The notes under the pieces are model-generated. The model saw only the letters and a program-made list of their open reading frames with translations. It was not told the origin of the DNA and did not search any database. The position numbers and the translations under genes were made by a program. A stretch of DNA of 64,000 nt from Bidens hawaiensis (Eukaryota > Streptophyta > Magnoliopsida > Asterales > Asteraceae): positions 350,001 through 414,000 of the forward strand of contig JAIQDT010001666.1 of assembly GCA_021521415.1 (NCBI GenBank). Direction: 5' to 3'. The first letter of the stretch is position 1. Each line of letters begins with the position of its first letter. Below, piece after piece: positions 21,606-34,055 of the stretch.

Positions 21606-22338
21606 TACATATTCAACCTATTTTAAGGTAAAATGCAACAATTTTTGACTTAAACCACTTTGTCAAAATATATTTTTTTTCTTTTCAGATCATAGTTTAA
21701 GAGCAAATGGTGCATTTAGAGATCAAATTTCAGTTATATTTCTCTTCAAAACAGTTTCTTCCATTTACTTAAAAGATCTCAAGAATGGGATTATATTGAC
21801 TAAGTAGCTATCTCAATACTTCACTCTCAGCATTATTATGACAACATAGATAGGTTAACAGCGGGTATAAACTTAGCATGAATTTCATCTCTTTGGTGAT
21901 ATGATTTAGGTTCATTTAAAGCTTAATGCATTAATGGTCAACACTGTGCTATGATGCCTCATATCTCTTCTCAAAGCTTATTTGGCTTTCCCCAGATCAC
22001 CCCAATTTGACTCCAACCTCCTGTATTTGGTCAAAAATAGTTTTTGTATGACAGAACTTATTGTATTTTTGTATTTTTAGATTCAAACATATATAGAGGT
22101 TGAACGTTGGGCTTAGAGTTAGTAACATGCCTTTCATTCAAGATGAGACAGATTTTGTCAACATCTTTGTAGTTCTTGTTGTAACCCTCTTGTTTGATAA
22201 AATATTTAAAACACTTATCAAATTTTGGTTGATTTATTCATTCTTCCCCTTGTTTTTGATATTTTCTCAAATTTTTCTTAAAGCATGTTCTTTGTCATAT
22301 TTAAAGATGTTTCATTTTTGGTTGACCAAATAACAACA

Positions 22339-22385
22339 GGCTCGTGTATGACTGGGTAATCACATTTCTGCCTATCATTTGGAGA
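22339..22385 (-). promoter_or_regulatory. Conserved spacer box, element C copy
   Basis: The plus strand reads GGCTCGTGTATGACTGGG then TAATCACATTTCTGCC, almost identical to A and B although the rest of C has diverged widely. Confidence 0.65.
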
Positions 22386-22597
22386 GATTTATCTTGAGAC
22401 ATGCAAAGACAACTATGCATCTCCACATAAAGATTAGCATATTCATTATGTTTATATCACCTTAGATTTAACATCATCATGGGAAAGCAACCACACATGT
22501 TAATGACTATACTAAGGTCTTTTTAGCCTATTAATTCCATATGATCAGCTAATTAGTCAATGTTCTATCATTTCCCAATAAACACAGTTTAATATTC

Positions 22598-22875
22598 AAT
22601 CACCCCAATATCTCTTCATTGTCAGGTTAATGGCTATCCTGTTTGACCAAAAGTGGTCAACAGGACCAAACATACAAGTGAATATATGTCCTTTCAAAGT
22701 CAAAGTTATTGACATAGTTTTAAGTGAAGGAATAAGAAACAAGTCATAATTGCCCCAAATGCATTCAGTTTTCAGGTCAATGGCTATCCTTTGAATCTAT
22801 AAAGATTTAAGGACCAAACATACACAAGTGCATGTCCTTCCAACTGGGAAAATGACATAGTTTTCAGCAAGAACA
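22598..22875 (-). ncRNA. Two tandem stem-loop units in the element C spacer
   Basis: Both units share CAGGTTAATGGCTATCCT or CAGGTCAATGGCTATCCT and AGGACCAAACATAC. Unit 1: CCTGTTTGACC (22638-22648) pairs with GGTCAACAGG (22655-22664) with one bulged T. Unit 2: AATC (22794-22797) pairs with GATT (22804-22807), closed by CCTT/AAGG. The second hairpin of each unit pairs AGGAC and CATA with TATG/CATG and GTCCT. Stem sequences differ between units and from A and B, but pairing is kept. Confidence 0.6.
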
Positions 22876-23366
22876 ACTATTTGAGACTTTTCAAAAAAAA
22901 ATCCTTCTTTTAAGCTTCTTAAAAGCTTGAACTGAATAATCTTATCATATCTCTTCACCATTAATCAACTTGCTCATGTTTTGACCAAAATAAAGTATTT
23001 ATGCAAAATTCATTATAAAATTCATTGAATCACATAATTTTGACATAAAACACATTTTGACATAAACAGTTGCATCACACAATCAAATCTTAATCATTCT
23101 TAACATCATCAAGAAAACAGATTGTACTAACATTCAATGTCTATCCTATCTTAACAACATCAGAAGATCAGATAAAGAACATATTCAAGTAACCATAAAC
23201 ATGTGATTACTCATGACATCAGACAAGCATTCAATTTCACCCAAATAGATCAAACTACTTATCATAACATCATATTAGTTAACTTGATAGTTAATAATTA
23301 TCATCAATTTCAAACAAATTGCACAGATAGTTACTTAAGCACCTATCAGTTAACTTCAAACCAGTG

Positions 23367-23551
23367 ACATATTCAAAACATATTCAATCATTATTCAGTT
23401 GAAACATATTCAAAACATATTCAATCAACATTCAGTTGAAACACATTTAAAACATATTCAATCAACATTCAATTGAAACATATTCAAAACATATTCAATC
23501 AACATTCAGTTTAAACATATTTAAAACACATTCAATCAAAATTCATAAGGT
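23367..23551. repeat. 37-bp minisatellite, five copies
   Basis: Copies start at 23367, 23404, 23441, 23478 and 23515. The unit begins ACATATTCAAAACATATTC and ends ATTCAGTTGAA. It lies just past the pol stop of element C in sense. Confidence 0.9.
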
Positions 23552-23613
23552 GTAACCTCTGCCAAAATAATCAGTTAGCACAGAGAGACACACAACCAGG
23601 CACACATCCTTAA

Positions 23614-26600
23614 TCAGATTTCATCAGAGTTGATCATTCCCAGGGCTTTCAGAAGAAAGTTGAACCTGGTTCTATCAAGTGGTTTGGTGAATAGGTCAGC
23701 CAAATTGTCACTTGTATCAACCCTTTGCATTTCAATCAAACCTTTTTCACTGCAGTCTCTGATGAAATGATGTCTGATTTCAATGTGCTTAGTTTTGGAA
23801 TGTTGAACTGGATTTTTAACAGTAAAATATGCATCGTTATTGTCAATAAGAATAGGGGTGTTCAAGAAATTCAAACCATAGTCCAGCATCTGATTTTGAA
23901 TCCATAAAACTTGTGCACAGCAGGCAGATGCAGCAACATATTCAGCTTCTGCAGTAGAGATTGAAACTGTAGTCTGCTTTTTTCATTGCCATGACACTAG
24001 CCTTCCACCCAAAAATTAACATCCTCATGAGGTTGACTTTCTGCTCATGTTGCAGCCATCATAGTCACTGTCTGTATATGCAATCAGATCAAAAGCTTGG
24101 TTCTTTGGATACCAAATCCCTAAGTCTGGTCTTCCCTTCAAATATCTGAATATTCTTTTAACAGCATTCATGTGGGAGACTTTTGGACTTGATTGGAATC
24201 TTGCACACACACATACAGCAAACATGATATCTGGTCTTGTTGCAGTCAGATACATCAGAGATCCAATTTTGGCTCTATATTCATGTTCATCTATAGGCTC
24301 CCCCTTTTCATCTGCAATCATCTTTTCTATGGTGTCCATTGGAGTTGAAGCAGTCTTGTACTCATGACAGTTGAACTTGTTCAAGATGTCCTGCACATAT
24401 TTGCTTTGATGAATGAAAATCCCCTCAGCCTTCTGTTGAACTTTCAATCCTAGAAAGAAGTTCATTTCTCCCATAGAACTCATGCTGTATTTGGACTTCA
24501 TTACCCCTTCAAACTCCATACACATTTGTTCATTTGTAGAACCAAAGATGATGTCATCCACATACACTTGTACCAGAAGTAAGTCTGATCCCTTTCTTTT
24601 GTAGAAGAGTGTCTTGTCAATGGCTCCTCGTTTGAAACCATTTTCAAGAAGATGAGTTGACAGCTCATCATACCATGCTCTAGGAGCCTGATGCAATCCA
24701 CAAAGGGCTTTGTTTAGCTTATACACCCTGTTTGGATACATTGGATCCTCAAAACCTGGAGGTTGAGCAACATACACCTCTTCATCAATCTTTCCATTTA
24801 GAAATGCAGACTTAACATCAAGCCGGAACAATTTAATGTTCTTTGAGGTAGCATATGCAAGAAAAATCCTGATAGCTTCAAATCTTGCAACTGGTGCAAA
24901 GACTTCCTCAAAGTCTATTCCTTCTTCTTGAAGAGATCCCAGTGCTACAAGTCTAGCTTTATTCTTAATCACCAAACCCCTTTCATCCCTTTTGTTTCTA
25001 AAAACCCATTTGGTTCCAATGGCATATCTGTCATATGGCTTATCAACAAGATCCCACACATGCAGGTCTCTAAATTGTGCCAATTCCTCTTGCATTGCTT
25101 CCACCCAACTATTATCTTTTAATGCTTGTGCTATGTTCTTTGGTTCTATTTTGGATAGAAAACAAGAGTAAAGACAAATGTTTGCAATTTCGGAATGACT
25201 TCTTGTAACTCTTTCATGCAAATCACCAATGATGTTTTCAGAAGGATGATTCTTTTCCACATAAGGAGTTTGAACAATCATATCTGTAGACATAGTTGTG
25301 TCAAGATTTGACTCATTGAGTTCTGGTACTTCAATGATCAAATCAGTCTCTGCATCATGAAATTCTGGTACTTCATCATTATGTTGTCTTGAAGTAGATT
25401 CACCAATGTTTTCTAAGTTCAATCTTTGAAATAGATCTTCAAATCTTGTTGTAGATGCAGCTTCTTCTCCACTTGCTTGGTTGCTTGTGTCACCCTCATT
25501 CTGAACTTGATCATCCTGTACATCATGATTGTCTTGATTGTTCTCAGTATGATCATGTTCAACATTGTGATTGTTTTCTTGATTAGGTTCACCAATCTCA
25601 CATGAGGAGTTCTTCACAAAAGTATATTCCTTTTCCTTTTCAGCAACCTTCTTCCATAATTCTTCCAAGTCCAATGACTTCTTCTTTTTCTCTTCAATTT
25701 CACTGGTCTGGTAGAAAGATTCATCAAAGTCTTCAGGATAAATCTTGAATGACCTTATTAACTTCTCATGATCAAACAGCCATGCTGTACCATCAACTGT
25801 ATTGAATTGATTCTCGTTAAAAATGATGTAAGAAGATTCTATAACACTCAAGTAATCTTTTACATAGACTCTGTAGGCTTTTGAGTGTGTAGAATATCCA
25901 ACAAAGAAAAAATCCAGGGACTTTGTTTGAAACTTGTTCAAATAGTCTCTTGTGTTCAGTAGGAAGCATTTTCATCCAAAGGGCTTGAAAAACTTAATGT
26001 AAGTCTTTCTGTTGTGAAATATTTCATATGGAGTTTTGTTAATCCTTTTGTTGACAAGTACCCTGTTCTGAATATAGCAGGCTGTATTTATAGCTTCAGC
26101 CCAAAAAGTGACAGGCAGATTAGCATCTGCTAACATGGTTCTTGCAGCTTCAATAAGTGTTCTGTTTCTTCTTTCTGCTACACCATTTTGTTCAGGAGTT
26201 CTAGGAGCTGAGAATTGTTGTTGTATTCCTTTTGCTTCACAGAATTCTTGCATAACTCCATTCTTGAACTCAGTGCCATTGTCACTTCTCATCATATTGA
26301 CTGTCTTTTTCAACTTGTTCTCAATCATTGTTACACAACCTTTAATCAACTCTGCAGTCTCATCCTTGGTACTTAGGAAATAAACCCAAGTGTATCTTGA
26401 ATAGTCATCAATGATCACCAGACAATATATTTTCTTCCCAATACTTGGCACACTCACTGGACCAAAGAGATCCATGTGAAGTAATTCAAGTAATTGATCA
26501 ATTGAGTTGATGAGTTTTGACTTATGAGTAGATTTGTGTTGTTTTCCCTTTTGACATGAATCAAAATGATCTTCCAACTTGAATTCTCTCGTAGGTAAAC

Positions 26601-27114
26601 CTATGACATGCTCACCTTTGACAAGTCTATTCATGTTCTTCAAGTTCACATGACACAGTTTCCTATGCCACAATTTTGACTCATTTTCAGTGGCTTTGGA
26701 AACAAAACATGCACCTCCTCTTGAAATAGCTTCTTTCATATTCAATTCATACAGGTTACCATTTCTTGGTGCCATCATCATAATCATTTCAGGTGGAATT
26801 ACAAACTCAGGTTTTAAAATGAAACAGTGTGAATCATCAAAACTGACTTTGTAACCCTTATCACACATTTGTGATATACTCAGCAGATTGTACTGAAGAC
26901 CTTCAACATGAAATACATTATAAAATGAGACTTTCCCATTTGTTAAGATTCATTTTCCGACAATCTTTCCATCATTCTCATCACTCCCAAAAGCTATTGG
27001 ACCTTCATACTTCTCTTTATAATTGACAAGAGATCTCTTGTCACAAGTCATGTGCCTAGAACAACCACTATCCATATACCATATGTCATTTAGAGGAGTG
27101 GACTGTTCCTGCAC
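23614..27114 (-). pseudogene. Copia pol of element C
   Basis: Begins after TTTGTATGTGCAG with protease [15 protein letters not shown]-pre-integrase has LWHRKLCHVNLKNMNR with CQKGKQ. Integrase has [18 protein letters not shown] and PEQNGVAERRNRTLIEAA. Reverse transcriptase has [31 protein letters not shown] and [12 protein letters not shown]. RNase H has [19 protein letters not shown] and HIEIRHHFIRD, ending at GMINSDEI. Almost full length (about 1,165 codons). In-frame stops lie near 26952 (Gly position), 25971 (Cys position in FG*KCF), 24024 and 24015, and near 23980 (Cys position in WQ*KKQ). Closest lineage by sequence is Maximus/SIRE (from memory). Not functional as it stands. Confidence 0.9.
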
Positions 27115-27131
27115 ATACAAAGAAAATTTGA

Positions 27132-30100
27132 TTAGTTAAGTGATGATGTGCAAGCCTTATCAACTTGCAGTTCCTCGGATTCAGTTTCAAACACAGCTTC
27201 GGAAGTGAGTGTTGTTGGTTTAGGATCTTCATGAGTCAATTCTAAGTTGTCTGGATGATCAGTTTCATAACCACACTCTCTTGGAGTTTTAACAAGCGAG
27301 GTTGGGCAGTGGTATTCATCTGAGTCAGTGGCATACTCCTTTATCACATAGTCCTTCTTCTCAGAGTAGTCTCTCATATCAGCAACTTGCTCAACCTTAC
27401 TCTCAGTCTTAGGTATCCAAAGGAAACCATGTGGTTCATATCCATGTCTTAGTAGAAACTTCTCATCACCAGTGAGTTCTGTTGGTTTATTTCTAGTATG
27501 TGCATCTTTTCTTCTTGTCTTCTCACTGCTTGATGATCCTTGAGAGCTATCAGATTTGACTGATTGAGTATCTTGCTTGATTTTCATAGACTGATAGTTC
27601 TTTTTGGTCAATTTCTCATTCTTCTTAGGAGATTTACTTCTTCTTGCTAGTTCAGCCACTTTCTTCTCAATCCTTATCTCCTTTTCAGATTTCTTCTATT
27701 CTTTGTTCATGATTTCATTTCCGCACAACTTTCCTTTTCCCATATATTCATCATACTTCTGTTTATACAGGACAAAGTCTTGGCCATACTTTGTTCCATC
27801 TGGTACATGAAATGGTTTGAATTTGAATCTTTCATTACATGAATATGTGTGGTGACCATATTCATCACACCTTTTGCACCAAACCTTGCCTTTGAATATT
27901 TCATGTTCTTTTGGTTTCTTGTATCTTTCACTTGGCTTAGGTGTCTTGACTCCTAGAGTCTTCTGATTCTTTAAACAATCAAAATCAATTGAAAAAGGAA
28001 CAAATTCCTCAATCTTGATGTCTTGTCTTTCAAGTTTGCTTTTGACAAAGGCAATCTTCTCCATAATCATAGGTTCTTCATCACTGCTTTCTCTAACCCT
28101 TGACTGTCTTTTCTCATACTCTTCCGTAGTTTCCACTTCTCCAACATCCAACACCTCATGACTAGAAAAGATTGGATAAACTGGGATAAAATTTTCTGTA
28201 TCAACTTTTTCAGTCACCATCTTCTTTTTGTTGTTTTGCTTTATCTTACCCAATACAGCCTTGCTTGGTGGTCTGACTGCATTGTAGTTTATCTTCCTCC
28301 TTTCACAAATATCAAAAGAAACATGTTCTCTTTTCATTTTATCATTATTTTTCTTCAATCTTGGTGGGACTGGTGGATACTTTGGAAGTTTATCAACAGA
28401 TTCAGGTTTCTTATATTTTCTTCCTCTTTCAGCAGTTTTGATTTCCTTTTCAGTAATTTGATCACTCAAATCACTCAAATCATCTTGATCCAACTCAACT
28501 GAATCAAAGTCATCCTCAGAGACTTGAACTCCAATTGACTTATCCTCTTTTACTTCTTTCTTAATCACAAACTCTCCTTCTTCATTCACTTCTACCTTTT
28601 TGTACAAATCAACAAAATCTTCCTTGTCTTGAAAGACACCTCTGAATTGTTGCAAGTATGCATCTCTTTTCTCTTTGTCAACTTTTGGCATGAAGTTGTT
28701 GTTGAATGGAGGTGGTACTGTTTTGTATTTGTCTTGTTCCTTCACCTGGTTCAGTATACCACATATGTTACCTGTTGAGATCAAATTCTTCAGAAATTCA
28801 GTTTAGACCTTCAGTCTTGTGTTTTGCACCTTTTCTTCAACCAACATTTTCTTTAATCCATCAATCTCAGTGGTGTATCTTGTTTGAGTTCTGTAAATGA
28901 TCATGGAATCATCTTCAAGGCTTTTAATATTTTCATCACTGATCAACTCACTTGCCTCATACTCATTGATGATGCTTTGTTTTCTAAAACACTCACTTTC
29001 CTGCTTACCTACTTTTGTTTTCAATTCAATGATAAGTTCATTTAAATCAACTGTAGGAGCAGAGTGTACCTGAGATGATGATCCTTTTTCTTTCTCAATT
29101 ATGGCCATGAATGCCACATTTGCTTTCCTGATATCATCTGCAATGTCCTCTTCATGATTGCTCCAATCAAAATTTCCTTCATGTTGTGTAGTCACTGCCA
29201 CATTTCCTTGATTTCTGATCTGATTTTGATTTGCTGGAACAGTGTTGTTTGGAACATTTTGAGCTGCTTGAAGGTTTTGATTGTTGTTCATCTGAAAACC
29301 TTGAGTCTGTTGCATACTTTGTTGTTGATTATTCATTTGAGGATGAAAGTTGTTGAAGTTGGGGTTGTAATTGTTGTTGGGATTGAAGTTGTTAAAGTTG
29401 TTCATTTGACTGTTGTTGTTGTTGAATCTTGGCTGATTTTGTTGGTAATTCTGCTGACCTCTTGGTTGTTGATATTGATGCTGACCTCCTGGTTGTTGAT
29501 TCTGGAATTGATTCATTTGAAAGTTTCTTGGTTGATTTCATTCTCTTGCAAAATGACCAGGTTGCTGACAATTGTAGCATATTACTTTTGACTTGTCAAA
29601 TCCAATCCTGTCATTAGGACCAGAAACCAGAGACCTACCAGTTCTGTTATACAGCCTTTTACTTCTCAAAACCAACATGGCAGGTTGCCACTTCAAATCC
29701 ATGTCTTCCAAGTCATCTGCATCAATTTGTTCTAAATCATCTTGTACCACACTTGTGTGAATTAGATTCTTTGCAACAAATGCATTATATGACTCAGTAA
29801 ACATAGACAACAAAGCTTGTGTTTCATTGCTTTGACCTTGTCCTGTGCCAGTATTAGGAACATTTCCACTTGGCATAGAGGCAGAATCAGTATCATCAAT
29901 CAGTTGCACATTGAACCTTTGCTGATTTCCTTGATTACTTGTGCTACCTCCAATGAAAGATTTTGGAGTAACCATATTATGTTCAACTGGTTCTTCAATA
30001 ATGGGAATTTGCTGTTGGTTCTTAGTAGACAGATTTCCCATGGGTGCAATCAATGCATTTGAAAAATTGAAGCAGGGTCTATCTTCCTTAATCTTCTCAT

Positions 30101-30728
30101 TCTCTATCATTTCAAGTTCTGCAGCCTGAAGAAAGCATACCACATCATCCAATTTCAATTCATTGAAATTTTGCTTCTGAAGGATGAACTTGCAAGCAGT
30201 ATACCATTCTTTTGGCATTGAGTTGAGTAACTTTGTATTCAAATCAAAGTCAGTCATTACATAATCAGTTGTCCTCAACTCATTCACAATACTTAGAAAA
30301 CGTTCTAGTATTGATTTCAACCTTTCTCCATCCTTATACTTGAACCTTTCCAACTGTTGCTTCAATATTTGCTTCTTTATGTTCTTTAGTTCAGTATTCC
30401 CTTCATACATTTCAAGGATGGCATCATACATTTGTTTGGCAGTTTTGTGATGAGCCTCCTTGGTCAGAATCTCCCAAGACAAACCTAGCTTAATCATAGC
30501 TAAGGCTTTGTCATCCACCTTTCTCATTTTTTCTCTTACAGCAGCAGTTGCAGTTGCATTTGCACCTTCTTCAACAGCAGTTTGTGGACCATTCTTGATG
30601 GAGTTCCACATATCAATATCATTGTAGCATACGGCTGCTTCAAAGAGTACTTTCCATTTGATAAAGTTTTCCTGTCCAAACACATTGGTATCTTGTTAGT
30701 AGACACCTCTTGTTCCTCATATCCAAAC
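27132..30728 (-). pseudogene. Copia gag of element C, very long, interrupted
   Basis: Starts at MFGYEEQEVST (30728) with a one-base shift near 30690, then continues from 30683. Capsid (UBN2-like) has FIKWKVLFEAAVCY and LKSILERFLSIVNELRTTDY...LLNSMPKEWYTA. Zinc knuckle 1, CYNCQQPGHFARE, has its last Cys replaced by TGA at 29535-29537. An Asn/Gln-rich tract follows (29516-29200), then a coiled-coil part. Zinc knuckle 2 is CKRCDEYGHHTYSC (near 27870), and the C-terminal tail is Lys/Ser/Glu-rich. Further stops at 28800-28802 and 27693-27695. At about 1,190 codons it is much longer than ordinary copia gag, as in Sireviruses. The gag frame ends at 27132-27134. Confidence 0.85.
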
Positions 30729-31037
30729 ATTTTGAGAAATAAAAAAAATCAGTTTCTTTGTAAAAAAAGAGTTTCAAAAATAATCAGATCTGGAAACGGA
30801 ATGCTCAGATCTGATGTGTCTGATGTGATTAGAACAAGATTTAGATATAAAAATTAGAACTTTAATTGAAATAAGGAAGAGAAAACACCGGTAGATTGTA
30901 GATATGGAAGAAAAATGAAAAACAGGGCTGCAGATGTCACAAATCAATGGAACAGTGGTCTGCTTACGTTATTCTTCTTCAAATCTTCAATCAGCAACAA
31001 TCTTTCCAAAATAGCAGTAACAAGCTCTGATACCACT
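30729..31037 (-). other. Leader and primer binding site of element C
   Basis: The primer binding site TGGTATCAGAGC (sense) lies at 31035-31024, two bases inside the LTR. The rest is untranslated leader with no iterated CYCGG motif, unlike the motif-rich leaders of A and B. Confidence 0.85.
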
Positions 31038-32239
31038 TGTCGGTCCCCTCGATTTCAGCTGGATCTTAATTAATCATGTCATAACTAACACAGATTGATG
31101 TGTCGACAAGAGAGTTAATGATGGGTTGCTATATTTAAAAAGATATCCGTTTGTTAAAGGCGGAATCAATAACAAACATACGATTGCAATGAATAATCAA
31201 AGGTAGAAAGCACACTTAAGATTCACTCAAAAGATTTCCATTTATATAATATTAATCATACAAAAGGATAATCGATTTAGGGTTTTCTAGGAATCCTAAG
31301 ACAGCCGTCACACAATATTCTCTCAATTAATGTGTCTGTCTTATCCGTATTGTGCCCCCTTTGGCGGCGTGCCCTAAACATTCTAATTATAGGCCTGCCA
31401 ACCTAGGACAGCTGTCATTCCTTCTAGAAACCCTAAATACAGTCATACATATTCAAAATAAACTAAGTGTAAAACAAGTCTTCCGGGTAGGCTTTGCACC
31501 AATCTTGTCATTCCGAGTATGCTCGGCCATCCTTCATAACTTGGTAACATAGAAGTGTGCTCGGGATCAGTTTCCGGGTAGACTTTACTTAAAGAGTATT
31601 TCACTAAGTAAAATACTCACCGAGTAGACTTCAGTCTTCTTGAATTTGCCAGACTTTGCCCGACAACTCCTTACGAGCAACCTTGTTCTTCAATGATCCA
31701 TTTCAGCTCTTTGCTATTAAAATAACTTATTAGCAAAGTGTACTCGAGAGTACTGTTCCTTGCTTGAGCTGAACCTTGCCCGATATTACTTAGAGATATT
31801 CCTTTAGATCATCAAGCATACTTGGATCATACTTATTAATGAATACCTTGCCCGGTCTTCCAATCACTTGGCTTATTGGACTTGGTTAACCAAACCTTAC
31901 TCGGAAGAGTAATATACTTGGCTCTGAAGAACAGACTTGCTTGATAAAGTGAACCTTTCCCGGATTTACATAAACTAGTGTACCTTACTCGGCAATGCAC
32001 TAATTTGCAAACCCTGCTCGGATATCCACTTAAGAAGACTACCTGAAGTAAACCTTGCCCGGTAGGCAAAATATCGTACTAGGCCAAATAAAAGCTTGCT
32101 TGGAGGTCAAAGGTGTGCTCGGATCCATTACTTAGCAAATTCAGAGGAGGTTGAGAAGATTCCAATCTTTCATGTACTTCATTTAGGTCAAATCTTTGAC
32201 TCAACAAACTCCCCTTTAGGTCAATTTCTTGACCCAAAA
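31038..32239 (-). repeat. Right (5') LTR of element C
   Basis: About 1.2 kb, TGTCGGTCCCC... to CTTGACCCAAAA (the expected final CAACA is mutated). The inner 31704-32239 part matches the left LTR and carries the CYCGG motifs. The outer part also contains CCGGGTA and CTCGG copies in both orientations (31480-31680). Right of it begins LTR sequence of gypsy D. Confidence 0.85.
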
Positions 32240-34020
32240 AACTCTGATATTTGACCACTTTTGATATTTTGACATACCAGTCAGTTCATTAAACATAAAA
32301 CTGTCGGTTTCGTTAAAACAATATATAGTTTAAATCTTTGATTAATCATAACTAACTATGCACTTATATATAAATTACGAAAATTTTTTTAAAAATAAAT
32401 TAAAATATGTAGAATTTTATAAAAATACTTTCAAAAATTTTATGATTAATTATCTATTTATAAAAATTCATTTAATGTGTTATAATTAAGTAATAAATAA
32501 ACCGTTTATACCAAACGACATCCAAAAAATCAGATAATTTTTTCAAGTGGTCTCAATATCAACACACAGCCCCTGAAAAATCTCCAGAATCTAACTCTTT
32601 GGCCAAAATGCCTTTTTGCGCGTTTTTCGGCTATTAAGACTCGATTAAAACACAATTACACAAAGGATACTTAGACATCTCCAAATGTTCTCAAAATTTG
32701 TCAGTAATCTTAACATAACATTTCTGTGTTCAAAACAAAATTTCATAATTTTTCATGAAGTTTACCTATTTTTCCCGAATAAACGCCAATAAACGGTAAT
32801 AAATTCGCCAAATATTCTCCGTTTATCGAAACATTACCAAATTTGAACAGGGACTCACTAATGTGATACCTAATGTCCCTAAAAAGTTTCATAATCTAAC
32901 AACAAGCACGTCACAATCTAAGCACAAACAGCCCCTAAACGAGTAATACGGTATTACCTTGTCGGTTTTTGGTAGCTTAACCGACTCTCCGGGTCTTGGG
33001 TCATAAACTCAGTGTATCTACATATCATATAACATCAAACCAAGCATAAATCATACATTTATCAGCCTTGTTAACTAGGGTTTCGGTTTTGGTTTCAAAC
33101 CGAACTTTCAAACCGTAAAAACGTTGTATTCATTTTCTAATCCGCGTTTCTAACCAAAAATCTATATGATACAGATTTGTAGACATGTTTAACATAAAAA
33201 CATGATTTTACTTGATTTTTATGGTTTTTGAATGGTTAAACATGATTAAAACTAATCAAGAACTAATTTTCTATGTTTAACTTTGTTTAATCAAGTATGA
33301 AAATCAAGAAATATGAAGTTTACCTCTAGGGTTTTGGTCAAGAGGTGAAGAACGCAGGCGTTAGGGAGTTGGTTTGAGGATTTTGTGCAAAATATCTAGA
33401 TAAGACTTATGTAATAAGCTAAAACAAAACAAAAGGTTTCAACCCCTTTTTGCGGCCGGAATAAATAGGGGGGCCATTGGGCCTCCCTGCTTGGCCCAAT
33501 AAAGCCTTGGATTCCATGTCACTCGTAAATCCGGTTCAAAATTTAATTCGGGTTTGTTTTTTCGCAAGAAAACTAGTTTGAGTGCGAAAAAAAGCGCGAA
33601 ACCGAGTGTTTTTCAGCCTATTTTTTTAAATAAGAAAAACGTGTTGACTCATTGCAAAAATCCAAAATATTTTCACGGATTGCTTAGAACATGTCATATA
33701 AGTGTTTTATAGATCTTTTTTGGTTTAACGGATGCTACAATGCTCGTTTTGTTGTTAACGATTGCGTTTAAACTCATAGGGTATCAATAAACGAAACCTT
33801 TTTCGTTTAAAGAGTTTTAAACGTACTGGGGCCTAAATATTAATATGTTAGCCTCTATAATATATATATATATAAAAATCGTATATGACCCCTCAGTATA
33901 TATATACGGGTCATAATAAGTATCAATCGGTTACCCGTTTAAGCACTACGAATTAACCGATTTATCGTTTACTCGCTACGTAGCGAATATAGTATACCTC
34001 GTTTTGTCACGAATGTCACA
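32240..34020 (-). repeat. Left (3') LTR of gypsy D, remnant
   Basis: Matches 53866-55287 of the right LTR, ending GTTTTGTCACGAATGTCACA. It retains about 340 bp (roughly 32562-32905) that the right copy has lost. Contains a TATATATATA stretch at about 33860. The outer part, beginning TGTCACACCCCG in the right copy, is missing because of the C insertion and the later deletion. Confidence 0.85.
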
Positions 34021-34050
34021 TTATCCCCTCGTTAAGAAATTTCGTCCTCG
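34021..34050 (-). other. Polypurine tract region of gypsy D
   Basis: The sense strand reads CGAGGACGAAATTTCTTAAC then GAGGGGATAA directly before the LTR start TGTGACATT. The GAGGACGAAATTT run is typical just upstream of the 3' LTR in Tekay-type plant elements (from memory). Confidence 0.7.
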
Positions 34051-34055
34051 AAATT

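Larger units (their letters stand above)
19625..23613 (-). other. Non-coding spacer between pol and ORF of element C
   Basis: Nearly 4 kb without a credible gene. In sense order after the pol stop: a 37-bp minisatellite (23551-23367), two stem-loop units (22875-22598), the GGCAGAAATG box (22385-22339), a region around 22030-21780 alignable with the A and B spacers, a TTRCYCGG motif array (21605-20247), and AT-rich DNA to the ORF start. A 77-codon frame at 22100-22333 (plus) is not supported as a gene. Confidence 0.7.
17511..32239 (-). mobile_element. Copia (Sirevirus-like) element C, left end truncated
   Basis: Minus-strand element with 5' LTR 31038-32239, primer binding site, gag, pol, long spacer, short ORF3, polypurine tract and 3' LTR 17511-18048. 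The left LTR lacks the outer 666 bp present in the right LTR (31038-31703), and no target-site duplication is visible. The right flank continues as the LTR of gypsy element D, so C inserted into D. A deletion then removed C's outer LTR end together with the outer part of D. Coding regions carry many stops. Confidence 0.85.

Noticed and set aside
22100..22333. 77-codon hydrophobic plus-strand frame in the C spacer
   Set aside because: AT-rich, Phe/Leu-rich by composition, antisense to the element and not present in A or B.
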